Shown one piece after another: positions 47,931-59,503 of a stretch of 64,000 nucleotides of DNA (positions are counted from its first letter, which is position 1; each line of letters starts with the position of its first letter). The stretch covers positions 17,180,001 to 17,244,000 of the forward strand of contig NC_056755.1 in the NCBI RefSeq assembly GCF_018687715.1, given 5' to 3'. This DNA comes from Carya illinoinensis (Eukaryota; Streptophyta; Magnoliopsida; Fagales; Juglandaceae). The position numbers and the translations under genes are program-made. The notes below the pieces were generated by a model. The model searched no databases. It was not told the origin of the DNA and saw nothing but the letters and a program-made list of their open reading frames with translations.

Positions 47931-48417
47931 ATTGCGATTTGGGAGAGTTTTAATTTTATTTTCAGTTAACAGACTAAACATCATATATATAAGTTGTTTT
48001 TGAAGCAAATTGATCTATTCTGATGAAATCATAAATTTAAATCTGAAAATTTTGATATTAAAAAAATAAATTATAAATTAACCTAATTTGATATAAAAAT
48101 TATTTTATAGAGAAGATTTATCATTGAAGTCTACTCAATTTATAAATTCTGTTTTTATAAATTCTTTGTGCAGATACAGTATTTCTCAGATGCATCAGTT
48201 CCTTGAGCCTTGACCATACTCAATTAATCGTCGTTTACGCCCATAATTAATATTGGAATTATTACTCGAGAATTCTGACATGGAACAAGTAGAAAAAAAA
48301 AACAATGAATTTCATTACCAACTTCTACTACAAACCGAAACCCACCAAGATAAAAAAACAAAACAAAAAAGGAGAAACATGATCACTCATATATATCTGG
48401 CTATATACATAAATTGA

Positions 48418-49722
48418 TTACATGAATTCATCGAAGTCAAAGCCCTCTGGAATTTCGAACTTAAACAAGTTGCTGCAGTAGCTTTCTTTCTCATCTTCAG
48501 TGCTACTGTTGATGAATGTGGAAGATGAATTAATGGGAGTAGGGCTTGATATTGGTGTTGACACAACAGACGAAAAGCTGAAATTCTGATTGCTATTGTA
48601 TAGTGACTGGAAAACTGAATTTTCTTGTATCTCAGGAACCGTAGGATTAGAGCTGCAATTCCCATGGTTTGGGTGGCAAACAAAATGTTCATTCAAGTCT
48701 GAAGGTATCGAATTATCTGAGCAATTACCATAAGTTTCCACCTTCGAACATAACCCTTCTAAATTATTGTCTTGCACGAGTTGATTTGACATCTCCGATG
48801 AGAACACCCCTTCTTGTAGTGGAGTTTGATACTGATTGGGCTGTAATGGTTGGACTTGCTTTTGCATTAAGGAATTGAAAATTTGGTTTTCCTGAATATT
48901 TCTTGCTAAGGGTACTAGGTTTTCCTGTTTTAGTGACAAGATAGCGTCGGCTAGCTTTAACATTTCTGGATTCACGAGGGGTTGGGAGCCCAATAAGTTT
49001 GACACATTGAGGATTGTGGGGTTGCAAACAGATGAGCTTAGGATGGAGGATAGATCAAGAAGATCGAGGCGAGGAGCATGAGTCACAGGATCAATTCCCA
49101 TTCTTAGCATCCTTTTTCTGATGTGGGTGTTCCAATAATTCTTGATTTCATTATCAGTTCTTCCAGGTAATCGAGCGGCTATGGATGACCATCTGATTAA
49201 GTTTGGAAGAAGAAGATCAAGAAATTATTGTAAGTTAGAAAACTAACCAGATCTTATGAAGAAACTACCATTTGATCTTGACATCAGGCACAAATAGTAA
49301 CTAAATTAATATATCTTACGTACGTACTTGTTTCCTAAGATACCGTGCAATTGGATTATTGTCTCTTCTTCTTCAAATGAGAATCTTCCCCTCTTGATAT
49401 CAGGCCTCAAATAGTTAGTCCATCGCAAACGACAGCTCTTTCCACATCTTTGCAAACCTGTCAAATTACAGTAATTAATGAAGAATAATTAAGCCTATAT
49501 TATGTTTACATAAATCATAATTACAAATTAAGCTGCAAAGCAATAAATATTCATGCGATCAAAGAAACTAGAAGCTGTTTGAGAGATACCAGCATTCTTT
49601 GGAAGGTTTCTCCAGTTGCCAGGACCATGGAGCTGAATATGGTTTATGAGCTTAAGATCTTCCTCCGGAGTCCAAGGACCTTTCTTGAGCCCATTCTTCT
49701 CACAACAAGGTGTTCTTCCCAT
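48418..49722 (-). CDS. R2R3-MYB transcription factor, subgroup 11 type (MYB41/49/74/102-like)
   Basis: Three exons on the minus strand: 49590-49722, 49328-49457 and 48418-49192, with GT/AG introns, giving 345 residues. The N-terminus is [18 protein letters not shown]2 follows ([32 protein letters not shown]), then R3, which starts [10 protein letters not shown] with Phe for the first Trp and ends in the [17 protein letters not shown]-contact helix. [20 protein letters not shown] and a C-terminal [14 protein letters not shown]...FDEFM match the Arabidopsis MYB102/MYB74 group. That group consists of nuclear regulators of drought, salt, ABA and wound responses, and in part of cuticle or suberin formation. 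Intron positions, including the split Gly and Lys codons, are those standard for R2R3-MYBs. The gene looks intact. The exact orthologue is not certain. Confidence 0.94.
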
Positions 49723-49892
49723 TGGTGTTGGTTATCTGGAACAGGTGGTACGGATGAAAAAAGAAAAGAAGAAGCTTTTTAAGGTAGAAGGAAATTAAGG
49801 TTGTAACTGATCACCAAAGACAAAATTAAGGTGGTCTCTGAAACAAAACAGCAAGTGTAGTTATGTTGTTCCTAATAGTCGTCGATGATGAC

Positions 49893-49904
49893 CTTTATAT
49901 ATAT
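49893..49904 (-). promoter_or_regulatory. TATA box candidate of the MYB gene
   Basis: The minus strand reads TATATATAAAGG about 170 bases upstream of the MYB start codon. This leaves room for a leader of about 140 bases. Confidence 0.5.
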
Positions 49905-49952
49905 TGTAGGAGAAGTTTGAGATATAATACATTGAAGTCAGAGGGATTTGGC

Positions 49953-49972
49953 GCCGACCTCATGCCACGTGT
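49953..49972. promoter_or_regulatory. DRE core and ABRE in the MYB promoter
   Basis: GCCGAC (49953-49958, plus strand) is the DRE/CRT core RCCGAC. Six bases further, the minus strand has ACACGTGGC (49964-49972), a full ABRE around the G-box at 49966-49971. They lie about 230-250 bases upstream of the start and 50-70 bases beyond the TATA candidate. DRE next to ABRE is a known ABA/drought coupling arrangement and fits this MYB group. Confidence 0.55.
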
Positions 49973-50196
49973 AAGTATAAAGATCTCATACTTGAAGCAT
50001 ATAATACATACATACATGCCCGTATTATATATTAATTTTATAAACATGTCATACATATAACATTGTGCATGTGCATATACAATATTTAACATGAGACATT
50101 AGTATAATGATTCGATCCCAATCCCATGCATGCACATGATATGTATGATTTGGATGTATACTATCCATGCATGCATGTTATACATAGATAAATCGA

Positions 50197-50294
50197 CACG
50201 TGCCCTCTGAAACTGGGAATTACCGTTATTGCGTGAAGAAGCAAAAGAGTAGGCATGCTGGCTTTTTCTCAGTCCTAGCTGCGATCATCACGTG
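50197..50294. promoter_or_regulatory. Two further G-boxes upstream of the MYB gene
   Basis: CACGTG occurs at 50197-50202 (context GACACGTGCC) and at 50289-50294 (context ATCACGTGCA), about 475 and 567 bases upstream of the start. With 49966-49971 this makes three G-boxes in about 330 bases. They are bZIP or bHLH target motifs; function is inferred. Confidence 0.45.
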
Positions 50295-50728
50295 CAGTGT
50301 GAAAAGACAAACTATGCTTTGGGTTTTGACCATTTTCAGATTTTCTTGCATTGATATCTAGGGTGAGAATGATCGGAATAGGAAGCTGGTGCACTGAGGT
50401 CTCCTGTCAAGCATAAAATATATATTAAATATTATTTCTTTCATTAATTGTACGTCTTCCAGCTTATTTTTCTTGTTTTTCTCAGAGTTTCTCGTCAACA
50501 CAGCCACGATCTGTTTCTTAGAACGTAGTACCGAGACAGAACTTGATCAGATCTGCTCTTCATGATAATTAGACGCACCATTTTATTTGATTTCGAAGCT
50601 TTTCTGATCTTTCTGTGCTATATATGTGCTTCGTAATTCATTATATAAATATATATATATATATATATTTATCTGTGTGTGTATATATACATCTATATAA
50701 AATAAGCACATGCAATTCAGTTTTGGGA

Positions 50729-51086
50729 AATGATAGGGATCCCGGATCTCTCATTTGTCCCGCTCACATCTTCTTTTTTTTTTTTTTGAAAATTTTTTTA
50801 CAGAAAAATTAAGAAAATGTTATTTAATTATATTATGAATTTTATTCATTTTTTCAAAATATTTAAAAATATTAAAAAAATGATTTGAAAAAAATATTTA
50901 AAAGTGTTTTTTTTTTTGTGTTTTTCATATCATTTTTAACACTTTTAAATATTTAAAAAAAAAGAATAAAATTTACAATATAATTAAATATAATTTTCTT
51001 AATCTTTCTGTAAATTTTTTTTTTTAAAAAAATAAAAAATATAGCAGAACAAGTGAACGGGATCGACCAGTGGGATTCTTAGCATT
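50729..51086. mobile_element. Foldback MITE about 1 kb upstream of the MYB gene
   Basis: A 358-bp inverted-repeat element. The left end AATGATAGGGATCCC pairs with the inverted right end AATGCTAAGAATCCC. The arms continue inward through TCATTTGTCCCGCTCAC / TCGATCCCGTTCAC and TTACAGAAAAATTAAGAAAA / TTACAGAAAGATTAAGAAAA, then A/T-rich DNA. The two arms could fold into a long imperfect hairpin. No coding capacity. Confidence 0.72.
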
Positions 51087-52905
51087 GTCCTTCAGTTTTT
51101 CGTGCAAAAGATGGGAATAAATATATATCAGTTGATTTTACCTTAAGGGATCTGCTATTTAGTATCATTATTTTAAGAAAGAAAATGATCTTTTTTACAT
51201 GAACTCCATATATTGATATAAAGAATCTGTTACTCTGCTGATGCATTGAGATGACAAAAAATTATTCGAAGTATATAGTTCAGAATATAAATGACGAAGT
51301 GTCGACACTCCTTTGACAGATGCATACGTATACCTTGCGATGCAACTTTCCAAGCTGGACCATTTTTTCAATGATACCAGTACCAACCAGCCACGTGGCT
51401 CATACAACAGAGACAAGTGTCCTCTCTATTTATAAATTAAAATAAACAAGGCCTGTTACTTTTATTATCTGCGCGCGGTAGCAAACTTGTAACGCTTTGC
51501 TCACAATCTATCCGTGAAACCAAAGTCAAGAAATGACTGAAAATCAGGTGCTGCATCTCATCCACCACTATCTAACACAAACACACAAATCAGTCAAATG
51601 CTATAAAATTTCGTAATCACGTAAGTATACAGAGAATTGGCCTGCGGTCAAAACCCTACTGTACGTTCAATGATGGTCTTGCTTCTCCAACATTTTAACC
51701 ATTCTTTTATTGCTTCCAGAAGCACCCAAGAACCTTAATTTGCGTGTTCATAATTCATACACTTCATTTAAGGCTCACACTCAAGCTGGGGAACCAAATT
51801 CAAATGCATTGAAATGAAAATCGAGTGAACGCTGCATATCCCATCCAACATCTATCTAACAAATAACTGATCACAAATTGGTCAAATGATATTATATTCT
51901 TATAAATCAACGCATCCAATATAACTTTTGGCGATCACCTACAAACAACCAAAAATACAATGCAATATTGATCCCTTTTTCTCTAAAAAATATAAAATTG
52001 TCCCTTAAAATTCTAAAAAAAAATAAAAAATGAAAAGTACCACCCTTATTGATCAGATTTATTTTATTTATAGAAAAATAAATATTTTCGAACAGGATTT
52101 ATGCAATAATATTTTAACCCCATTTAGTTGCAAGATTCAACTGAAATCGATTAAGTTCAGTCTAATATTAAGATGAGTTTAAAATTCTAACACTCAATTT
52201 TTAAATTATTAGACTCATCTCAACTTAAAATCTCCTTACACGTGAAACTCATAACATTTAAATTTATTTTAGATAAATTTCTACACATAACTCATTTCAC
52301 ATATTTATTTATAAAGAATCTAATTTAACTAAACATCTAATTTCATCACACGCGTATGGAAAGTTGGAAACATTCGTGCATATATAATAGATATGAGTAC
52401 GGTGATATAATTTATTATACTGCAATATTACATGCACGTACAACATGCACATCAAGCACGAAGCGAATTAATCCTATTCTTTATCGATCGATGATGATCA
52501 TGCATGTCTCCCTGTTTGGTGTCTAGAAACATCTCTTCTTTCAACGATTACGTACCAAAAAGTTTTCTTCAAAAATATGTTAATCATGGCCGCTATCCAC
52601 AATGACACATGGCTGCATGCCTTCCACTAAATGCACGCGCGTGACTATCTACATACGTACGACTCCTTTCTCTCTCTCGTGACTGCCACATCTTCTCTAG
52701 ACCATCAAATATATATGTGGAAAGCTTATCCAACGTTTCACAATAATAATTGCTATTTTAAGCTGGATTTGTTCATCAATTCAATACTCGATCCTTACCT
52801 ATATATTTATAGCATATATATATATATATATATACCAATTTGGGTAGTTGCTTGTCGAAAATGTGTCATTATGGCTCACCAATATATATATATAGTACTC
52901 ATCTA
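51087..52905. other. Intergenic DNA, no gene recognised
   Basis: AT-rich DNA. A reversed TTTGGAT-type repeat remnant lies at about 52125-52340 (AACTCATTTCACATATTTA, AACATCTAATTTCATC). An (AT)n run lies near 52813-52834. Confidence 0.4.
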
Positions 52906-53030
52906 CACATTATAAGAGAATTGATTTTTGGAGATAAAAAAATTTGTCTCAAAAAAATAAGAATTTCGTCCTTAGAAGTTTTTGTCTCTATTTTGTCCCA
53001 GAAAGACCGTCTCAGAAGGTTTTCAGAGCG

Positions 53031-53067
53031 AATTTCATCTCCAAAAAGTACTTTTGGAGATGAAATT
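53031..53067. repeat. Perfect 16-bp-arm palindrome in the CACTA copy 2 end
   Basis: AATTTCATCTCCAAAA (53031-53046) is mirrored exactly by TTTTGGAGATGAAATT (53052-53067) around AGTAC. Shorter relatives (TTTTGGAGATAAA at about 52926, GACAAAATTTCGTCTC-like pieces) occur nearby, so it is part of a repeat system at the transposon end. Confidence 0.85.
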
Positions 53068-53074
53068 GGAACAA

Positions 53075-53460
53075 TCAATTGAAACCGTTCGAACAAGAAA
53101 TTTTTTTTTAGACAAAAAAATTTCGTCTCAGAATGAAGTTCGAATGAAAAAATTACTGTTCGAACAATAGGAAATGATAATTTGAACCAACAACCATCTT
53201 TGACCGAATCCTTTCGAACAACACAGTTTGAAGTGACTTTTGTTCGAAGAAAAATTTTAACTATTCGAACAGACAATATATTTACGGAAATATTTTGTTC
53301 GAACGAAGTTTTGAAAACATTGTTATTCGAATGAATATTTAATTGCTCGAACAAAGGCACTGATTGTATTTCCCGATACGTTCGAATGAGTTTTATTTAT
53401 GTTCGAATGTATGCATAAATGGTAATTTACCATTCGAACGCATTATTTAAAGTTCGAACG
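53075..53460. repeat. Cluster of TTCGAA subterminal motifs, CACTA copy 2
   Basis: TTCGAA occurs 12 times in about 385 bases, four of them as the full palindrome GTTCGAAC, plus one CTCGAA variant. Spacing is irregular (about 20-55 bases). CACTA elements carry many copies of a short motif near their ends that their TNPA-type protein binds. A TNPA-like gene follows immediately, so these are likely its binding sites. Confidence 0.75.
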
Positions 53461-53586
53461 GTATTGATCAAACAGAATAAAATTTAATTAAAATGATAAT
53501 AGTAATACAAATTGTAATCTATATATATCAATTGTTCAAATGTTTACAAACAGCATAAATAAAGGTAATTAAAAAAATTAAATGAA

Positions 53587-55103
53587 CTATAATTGTGGTG
53601 GTACTGGTGGCATAGGGTTTTGAGACATCATTGACTGTAATTGTTCAAACATTTTTTGATTATTTAATTGTAGCATTTCTTTTAATCTTACCTCTAAATC
53701 TGCTGCTTGATCTAATCGGGTCAACTACTCTTTTTTCTTCGACCTCAATAGTTCTATCTCAAGTGTAGTTTCCTCTAACCTCTTAGTCTGGTCGTCATTT
53801 GATCTGGCTTTAGAAGAGGATGACGATGTTGATGATGGCTTCACGCAACGTCCTAAGCCTCTCAAATATCCAGAACGTGATCCAAGAGCTTGAGAAAAGA
53901 TTTGAGCACCGTTGATAGATGATTCATCAGATGGATCCGCAGCAGTATCTTTAAGAGATTTCATCTTGTCCTACAAAAAGAAAAATATTAAAATTAGTAT
54001 AGGTAACAAAAATATATCTAGACAATGAAATTAAATAAACTTAAACTTACATAATTTGCCTCTGCTTCAGGATTGCTCCAAATACCATCACGATTTTTAT
54101 GTACTTTAGCATATAATTGGGTCAGATCATAATCAGCAGGATTTTCTTCTTGCTGCAAAATGAAAATTAATATCAGAATTTAAACCAGAAAAGTGTATAT
54201 ATTAATATTTAATGGAAAATAAAATAACTAACCATTTTTTTGACAAGTGATGAAAAGATCGAGAACCCCGCATGATGGTGTATCGTTAAATTTAATCTAT
54301 TTGCTTTGTTCACCGTACTCCGTTGCTAAAAAAAATATTATAATTTTATATTTAATACATCTATCATATTAAAAAAAGACAATAGCAAAATTACCTAATA
54401 AGCAGAATCTTCAAATAGATCACAAACTTTCTCCCATTCGTTTGGTGGCATTACTTGGAATGGATTTTGACGTGCCTCTGTCGTAGTACTGAACTTCTGA
54501 TAGTGTGCATGGCATCGACCTTTGTACTCCGAAATGCATTCGACATCAGTTCCTCAATCGTTAGTCGATCCTCTCATCGGCCAAAATTTAGTCAAACTCA
54601 ACCTTCAAAAAATTAGAAGCAGTTAGTATAATTTCAAAAGTTATTTAAATAAAAATGTTCTCTTGAGTAACTTATTACCAGGCAACGATTTTTTATATGA
54701 TCTTTCACATATTGGGGAACTTTAGCCCAGGAGGATGTAGCCATTGGTGCATACGTGCGAGTAAGTGTACCAAGATAAGAAACAAGCCAAGCTATTGAAT
54801 CCCCAAAGCCACCGGTGTGATCATCAGGTATATCAACTTTAATTTTACCTACTTTCTTTACTTTCTCTATGCCGACACCTCTCATAATGCCTCTAACTCA
54901 ACGATGATTTACAATAGCTATATATACTGCAATTAAATCATATATTTTAATTAAAATAATCATATAATTTAAAAGATATGCAATGATAAAATATCTTATT
55001 CTGGTTCTGGTGATATTGGCCCACCATTGTTGACATGTGAATCACACGGGGAGTTAGTATGTGGTGGGGATAGCTCACGTGTTCTTTTGCATTTAGGAGG
55101 CAT
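53587..55103 (-). pseudogene. TNPA-like gene (Transposase_24, Ptta/En/Spm family)
   Basis: This is the second gene of a CACTA element, and the family binds the terminal repeats. From the right: MPPKCKRTRELSPPH (start 55103), then MRGVGIEKVKKVGKIKV (to 54634). Next are HAHYQKFSTTTEARQNPFQVMPPNEW and CDLFEDSAY (near 54400-54520), RSTVNKANRLNLTIHHHAG (near 54260-54330) and DLTQLYAKVHKNRDGIWSNPEAEANY (near 54060-54150). After an intron with GTAAGT and TTTGTAG borders come DKMKSLKDT and IFSQALGSRSGYLRGLG (53725-53964), with a tail to 53587. The order matches Transposase_24. Damage includes TGA at a probable tryptophan before VRGIMRG (near 54900) and a TAG after KKKE at 53725. The first donor site is not convincing. 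Confidence 0.78.
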
Positions 55104-55132
55104 ATATGTTTGAAATTATAATAAGTTATTAT

Positions 55133-58100
55133 TCAAACAAATGGGAGAATCTTTTTATAAAAATTATACCTACACAAATATTTGTTTGAAAATAATTCGG
55201 TATCAGTTTTGTTGGACCAGTAGCTCTCATCATCAGTAGACACTTCAGTTGATTCATGTTCTTTCGACATGTCACTTTCAATTACTTCAGGTTGAACATC
55301 TTCTCTGCGCAATGGGACCATGTCATATTGGCTTAGATCAACAAATAGATTGATGCTTGATTCATTTTCTTGATATGCTTCTTCATGGTCTGGACTATCA
55401 ACTTCTTCATGTGGTTTGTCTACCTCTGGAATATAATCATATACATTTCTTGGTGCAAACTTTTCGACTATCCGCCATGGATTTTCGAACTCCGGATCAT
55501 CTAAATAAAAAACTTGATTTGCTTGGTTTGCGAGAACGAAAGGATTGTCCTCATACTATTTGTGAGAGGTATTGACACTTACAAAATATTCATCTTTACG
55601 CACTCCCAACCTAGGATTTGAGACATCCTACCAATTACATTTAAATAACCAGACCATATATCCCCCCACATATTTTGACGCTATGATATCTTCCACAATT
55701 CCGTAAAAGTCGATATTATCATCCCCATGACTTCCTTCGATTACGACCCCACAATTTTGAGTTTTCCTATATCGTTCTCTGTCTGCTGTGTGAAATCTAT
55801 ATCTACGCACCAAACATCCTAAATATTGGATAGCCTGCTTAGACAGACCACATGCCAAAGCATTTACTTCTGGTGAGATTTCACCTGAATGTTCACTATG
55901 TTTCGATGCAACCTGCATAAATAAATTTTATTTTACTCATATCAATATCATATATAAATATCAATACCATATACAAAATGTATAAAATTTAAAATAATTG
56001 TGCATATTTATTTTTAGTAATACCATATGTTCAAACCATAAGACAAATTATTTTTCGTGCGTCTTTGCTACGTCAATCACACCATTCGTTCGAAGTAGTT
56101 CTATATGTTCACTGCGTATGTTAATGTGAGCTATTAATTGATATCAATATATATTATATTATTATAAATACACTTAAAAATATTATTGAATTAGATGATC
56201 ATCAATAACCTCAAAAAATGTTCAATCTCTTCACAGTTATTCAAGACATACTAGCGAGCTCTTTCAAACTCTCGCCCGCATAGGTCATAGCCCCCTTGTG
56301 CACCAATGAGACGTACTTTCTGAAAAAATACAGTAAATACTGACGAAACTCCTATTTGTCCACCTTCATAATTTCGATCCGGTCTTGTAAATCTAGTATC
56401 AACCCCACGAAAATACATTGAACAAAATGTATGCCACTCATTATGAATATATGAATCTGCAACTGATCCTTCTGGACGAGCCTTATTCCCTACAGATCGC
56501 TTAAGTTTTTCCAAAAACCGTTCAATAGGATACATCCATCTATACTAAACAGGGCCAGCAACTAAAGCCTCACAAGGTAGATGCACAGCCAAATGAACCA
56601 TTACATCAAAGAATGAAGGCGGGTACAAACTCTCCAACTCGCACAATATCAATGCAATGTCAGCTTCCATTTTTATTAAGGCATCAACTTTCAACGTTCT
56701 ACTGCAAATACTCCTGAAAAATCGTCCTAATTTTGTCAGAGCTACACGAACATCTCGAGTAAGCTTTTCGCGCACACCAGCTAGCAACAATCGCTGCAGA
56801 AATATATGGCAGTCGTGACTTTTGGGACTAGTTATCTTCCAATCATGAGCTCGGACACATCTTGACATGTTTGAAGCATAACCATCGGGTAATTTGATTG
56901 TCATGAACCAGTCACATAATTTCTTTCTCTCATCACTCGAAAGTGTATACCATCCAAGGGGCATATAAGCTGACGACCCAGTATCTTGCAAATGCAACTC
57001 CGATCTTATTCCCAACTCTTTCAAATCTTTACGAGAGTTGACTGTATCTTTTGTCTTCCCTTATATTGACATCAGGGTATCCAAAATATTCTCGCATATA
57101 TTTTTTTCAATGTGCATAACGTCTAGATTGTGACGGAGTGTCAAGGTAGACCAATATGGCAACTAAAAAAAATGTTTTTTTTTTTTTTGTCCAATTCAAT
57201 TCCACTGCTTGTCTTTTCCTCTTTCGACATCTTGCATTTTTTCCAAATCTATTGTCTGGAACATCTTCCAATTGAGTGAGAATATCAATACCAGAATACT
57301 CTGGTGGTGATGACCTACGCTCAACCCTTCTATCAAACAATGCTCTATTTGAACGCCATCTATGATCATGAGGTAGATATCGACGGTGTCCCATGAAACA
57401 TAACTTCCGACCATTCGTTAACTATTGAGGCTGTGTATTTTTGTTACAAACAGGATAAGCCATCTTTCCTTTCGTACTCTACCCAGACAAATTACCGTAT
57501 GCCGGGAAATCATTTATTGTCCAAAGTACTACAGCATGCATCTTGAATTCTCCTGACATGGCCATATCATATGTATTGACACCCTGCTCCTACAACTCTT
57601 TCAACTCTGCTATCATTGGCTGCAAATATACGACTATTTCATTTCCTTATGACCTTGGCCCTGGGATTAATAAAGTCATCATAAAATAGGGATCTTTTAT
57701 ACACTTCCATGGTTGCAAATTATAAGGCATTACTATGACAGGCTAGGTGCTATGAGAAGTGCTCATGTTGTCAAATAGATTAAAGGCATCAGTTGCTAAC
57801 CCAAGACGTACATTGCGAGGTTCTCTGGCAAACCATGGATACTCGTCATCAAATTTCTTCCATTGTAAGGAATCTGCAGGATGCATGAGGAATTGATCAT
57901 TTTGAACTCTCCCTGTGTGATGCCAAGTCATATCTGTCACAGTTATCCGGGAAGTAAACAATCTTTGAAGTCGAGGAATAAGCGAAAAATGTCTTAGTAC
58001 TTTATCGGGTACATTACGCTTATCTGATCTCCATCTTGACTCATGATATATCGGAAATAAATCAAATTCTGCATATTGCTTCCAGAAGAGAATACAATCA

Positions 58101-58804
58101 TTTTTACATGCATGGATGATATTATAATCAAATCCTAAACCTCGCTTCAATTTCTTCGCTTCATAAAAATTTTGAGGTACTACGTTATCCTGTGGGAGAG
58201 CCTCTTTAAATAATTCAAGCAACATATCGATGACCTTTGCAGAAATATGACAAATAGACTTAATATGGCGTAGCCGGACAGTTAATGACAACTTGCTATG
58301 ATGGGTGCACCCTAGGTACAATTCTCGTTGTGCATCCTCCCATAGTAATTTAAATTCTTCATTTCCTTCAAATGATTATGCAGATGTTCCTTCTCCATCC
58401 TTGTCACCAAATATGCTTGTGCCAAGATCTCCTAACATTTCAGTCATATCTTTTCCATTATCATTGCTATCATCAGAAACATCATCATTTATGTCGTCCG
58501 TGCCAATCTCATTACATTCATCCATCTGATTGAGATTACTGCCAAATCGAACTCCCTTAGGAAATGGTTCGCCATGTAAAACCCAATGTGAATATTTTGG
58601 ATCAAACCCATTTACGAATAAATGATCCTCCACAGCCATCATATTATATGAACTAAGGTTTTTGCACTTCTTGCATGGGCATCTTATAAATCCTCGACTA
58701 CCAACACTTCCAGAAGCAAATTCTAAGAAAGACTTCACCCCTTGTGCATATTGCTTATAGTCTTGACCAAGTCTATCTCCCAATAACATCTAACTCTTAT
58801 CCAT
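55133..58804 (-). pseudogene. TNP2-like CACTA transposase, many TAG stops
   Basis: From the right: MDKS then TAG (58790-58792) and a transposase-associated domain (58376-58789, CPCKKC). Transposase_21 lies at 57743-58321 and continues past a stop (HACKNDCILFW, VRLGLATDAFNLF). About 57100-57480 holds GRKLCFMGHRRYLPHDHRWR. DUF4218 is at 56545-57024 and 56251-56535 (KSHDCHIFLQRLL, YPIERFLEKLKR). DUF4216 is at 55628-55918 (YRFHTADRERYRKTQN), and an acidic C-terminus runs to 55133. Nine in-frame TAG codons were placed: 58790, 57743, 57590, 57479, 57422, 56545, 56251, 55628 and 55556. Eight sit at tryptophan positions by comparison with copy 1 and the family, and one at a glutamine (GPV-YRWM). A TAA lies near 57062. 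The gene is dead. Confidence 0.9.
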
Positions 58805-59503
58805 CTATAAAAAATCCAATTCATGGGATAAGCACTATCAATAAACTATTATAATAAACGTGTCTGGGTACCATCTATTTTTAAGGTAGTTGGTCCTATC
58901 CCATTCGAGAGACTATCATCTATATCGCATATATACTCAGTCCAAAACTCGTATGTTAGTAAAAATTTCCGCAGCATTTCCCTACAATTCTTCAAGTATG
59001 CCAGTCACGGTAAGTCATCGACCCTATTCATGGGCCGAGAAATTTACGAACTACATACTCGAAGAATGTAAGAAAATGCTAAACCAAAATTTTAATTGAC
59101 TAACACGAGTTTTAACTGAATATATATGCCATATAGATGATAGAATCCCAAACTGTCCACTTTGGACAATTCAAGAGTTGTACCCAAACATTATTTATGA
59201 GAATATTTGGCCACAACTCTCGAATGGGTATAAGGTTTAACTGCATGTAAAATAATTAGAAAATCTAACACCTCAGTAATAAACATAACAAGTATACATC
59301 ATAAATACATTATAAGATTAAATTACAAGTATACATGATGGGCCCTGCCATATATTTAAATACTTATAATTCTTTACTTAAAGAATTCCATCATGTTTCT
59401 ACGAATTAAGAAGTTGTACTACAAAATCTCAGCTGCTTTATAATATATAAGAGGAGTTGACCAATATTTAACCTACATTGTCATGTGCATGTGAACTTTC
59501 ATT
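58805..59503. other. Region upstream of CACTA copy 2 transposase, no terminus found
   Basis: This should hold promoter and right end of the element, but there is no TAGTG terminus and no TTCGAA cluster like the left end. It may have been deleted or replaced. Confidence 0.4.

Larger units (their letters stand above)
52906..58804 (-). mobile_element. CACTA (En/Spm) DNA transposon, copy 2
   Basis: This holds two adjacent transposase-type genes on the minus strand and a repeat-rich left end. The left terminus is inferred at CACATTATAAGAGAATTG (52906), a slightly altered CACTA-type end directly outside the subterminal repeats. From there to 53470 come TTCGAA motifs and a long palindrome. I found no right terminus (TAGTG) between the transposase start at 58804 and the next CACTA at 59504, so the right end is missing or unrecognised. 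Subterminal motifs differ from copy 1 (TTCGAA versus TTGTGAC), so the two belong to different families. Confidence 0.75.

Noticed and set aside
55556..58792. Stop-codon reassignment (TAG read as Trp) in the CACTA copy 2 transposase
   Set aside because: The intact MYB and decarboxylase genes in the same window use TGG normally, and the pseudogene has other damage. Decay by transition mutation is simpler.
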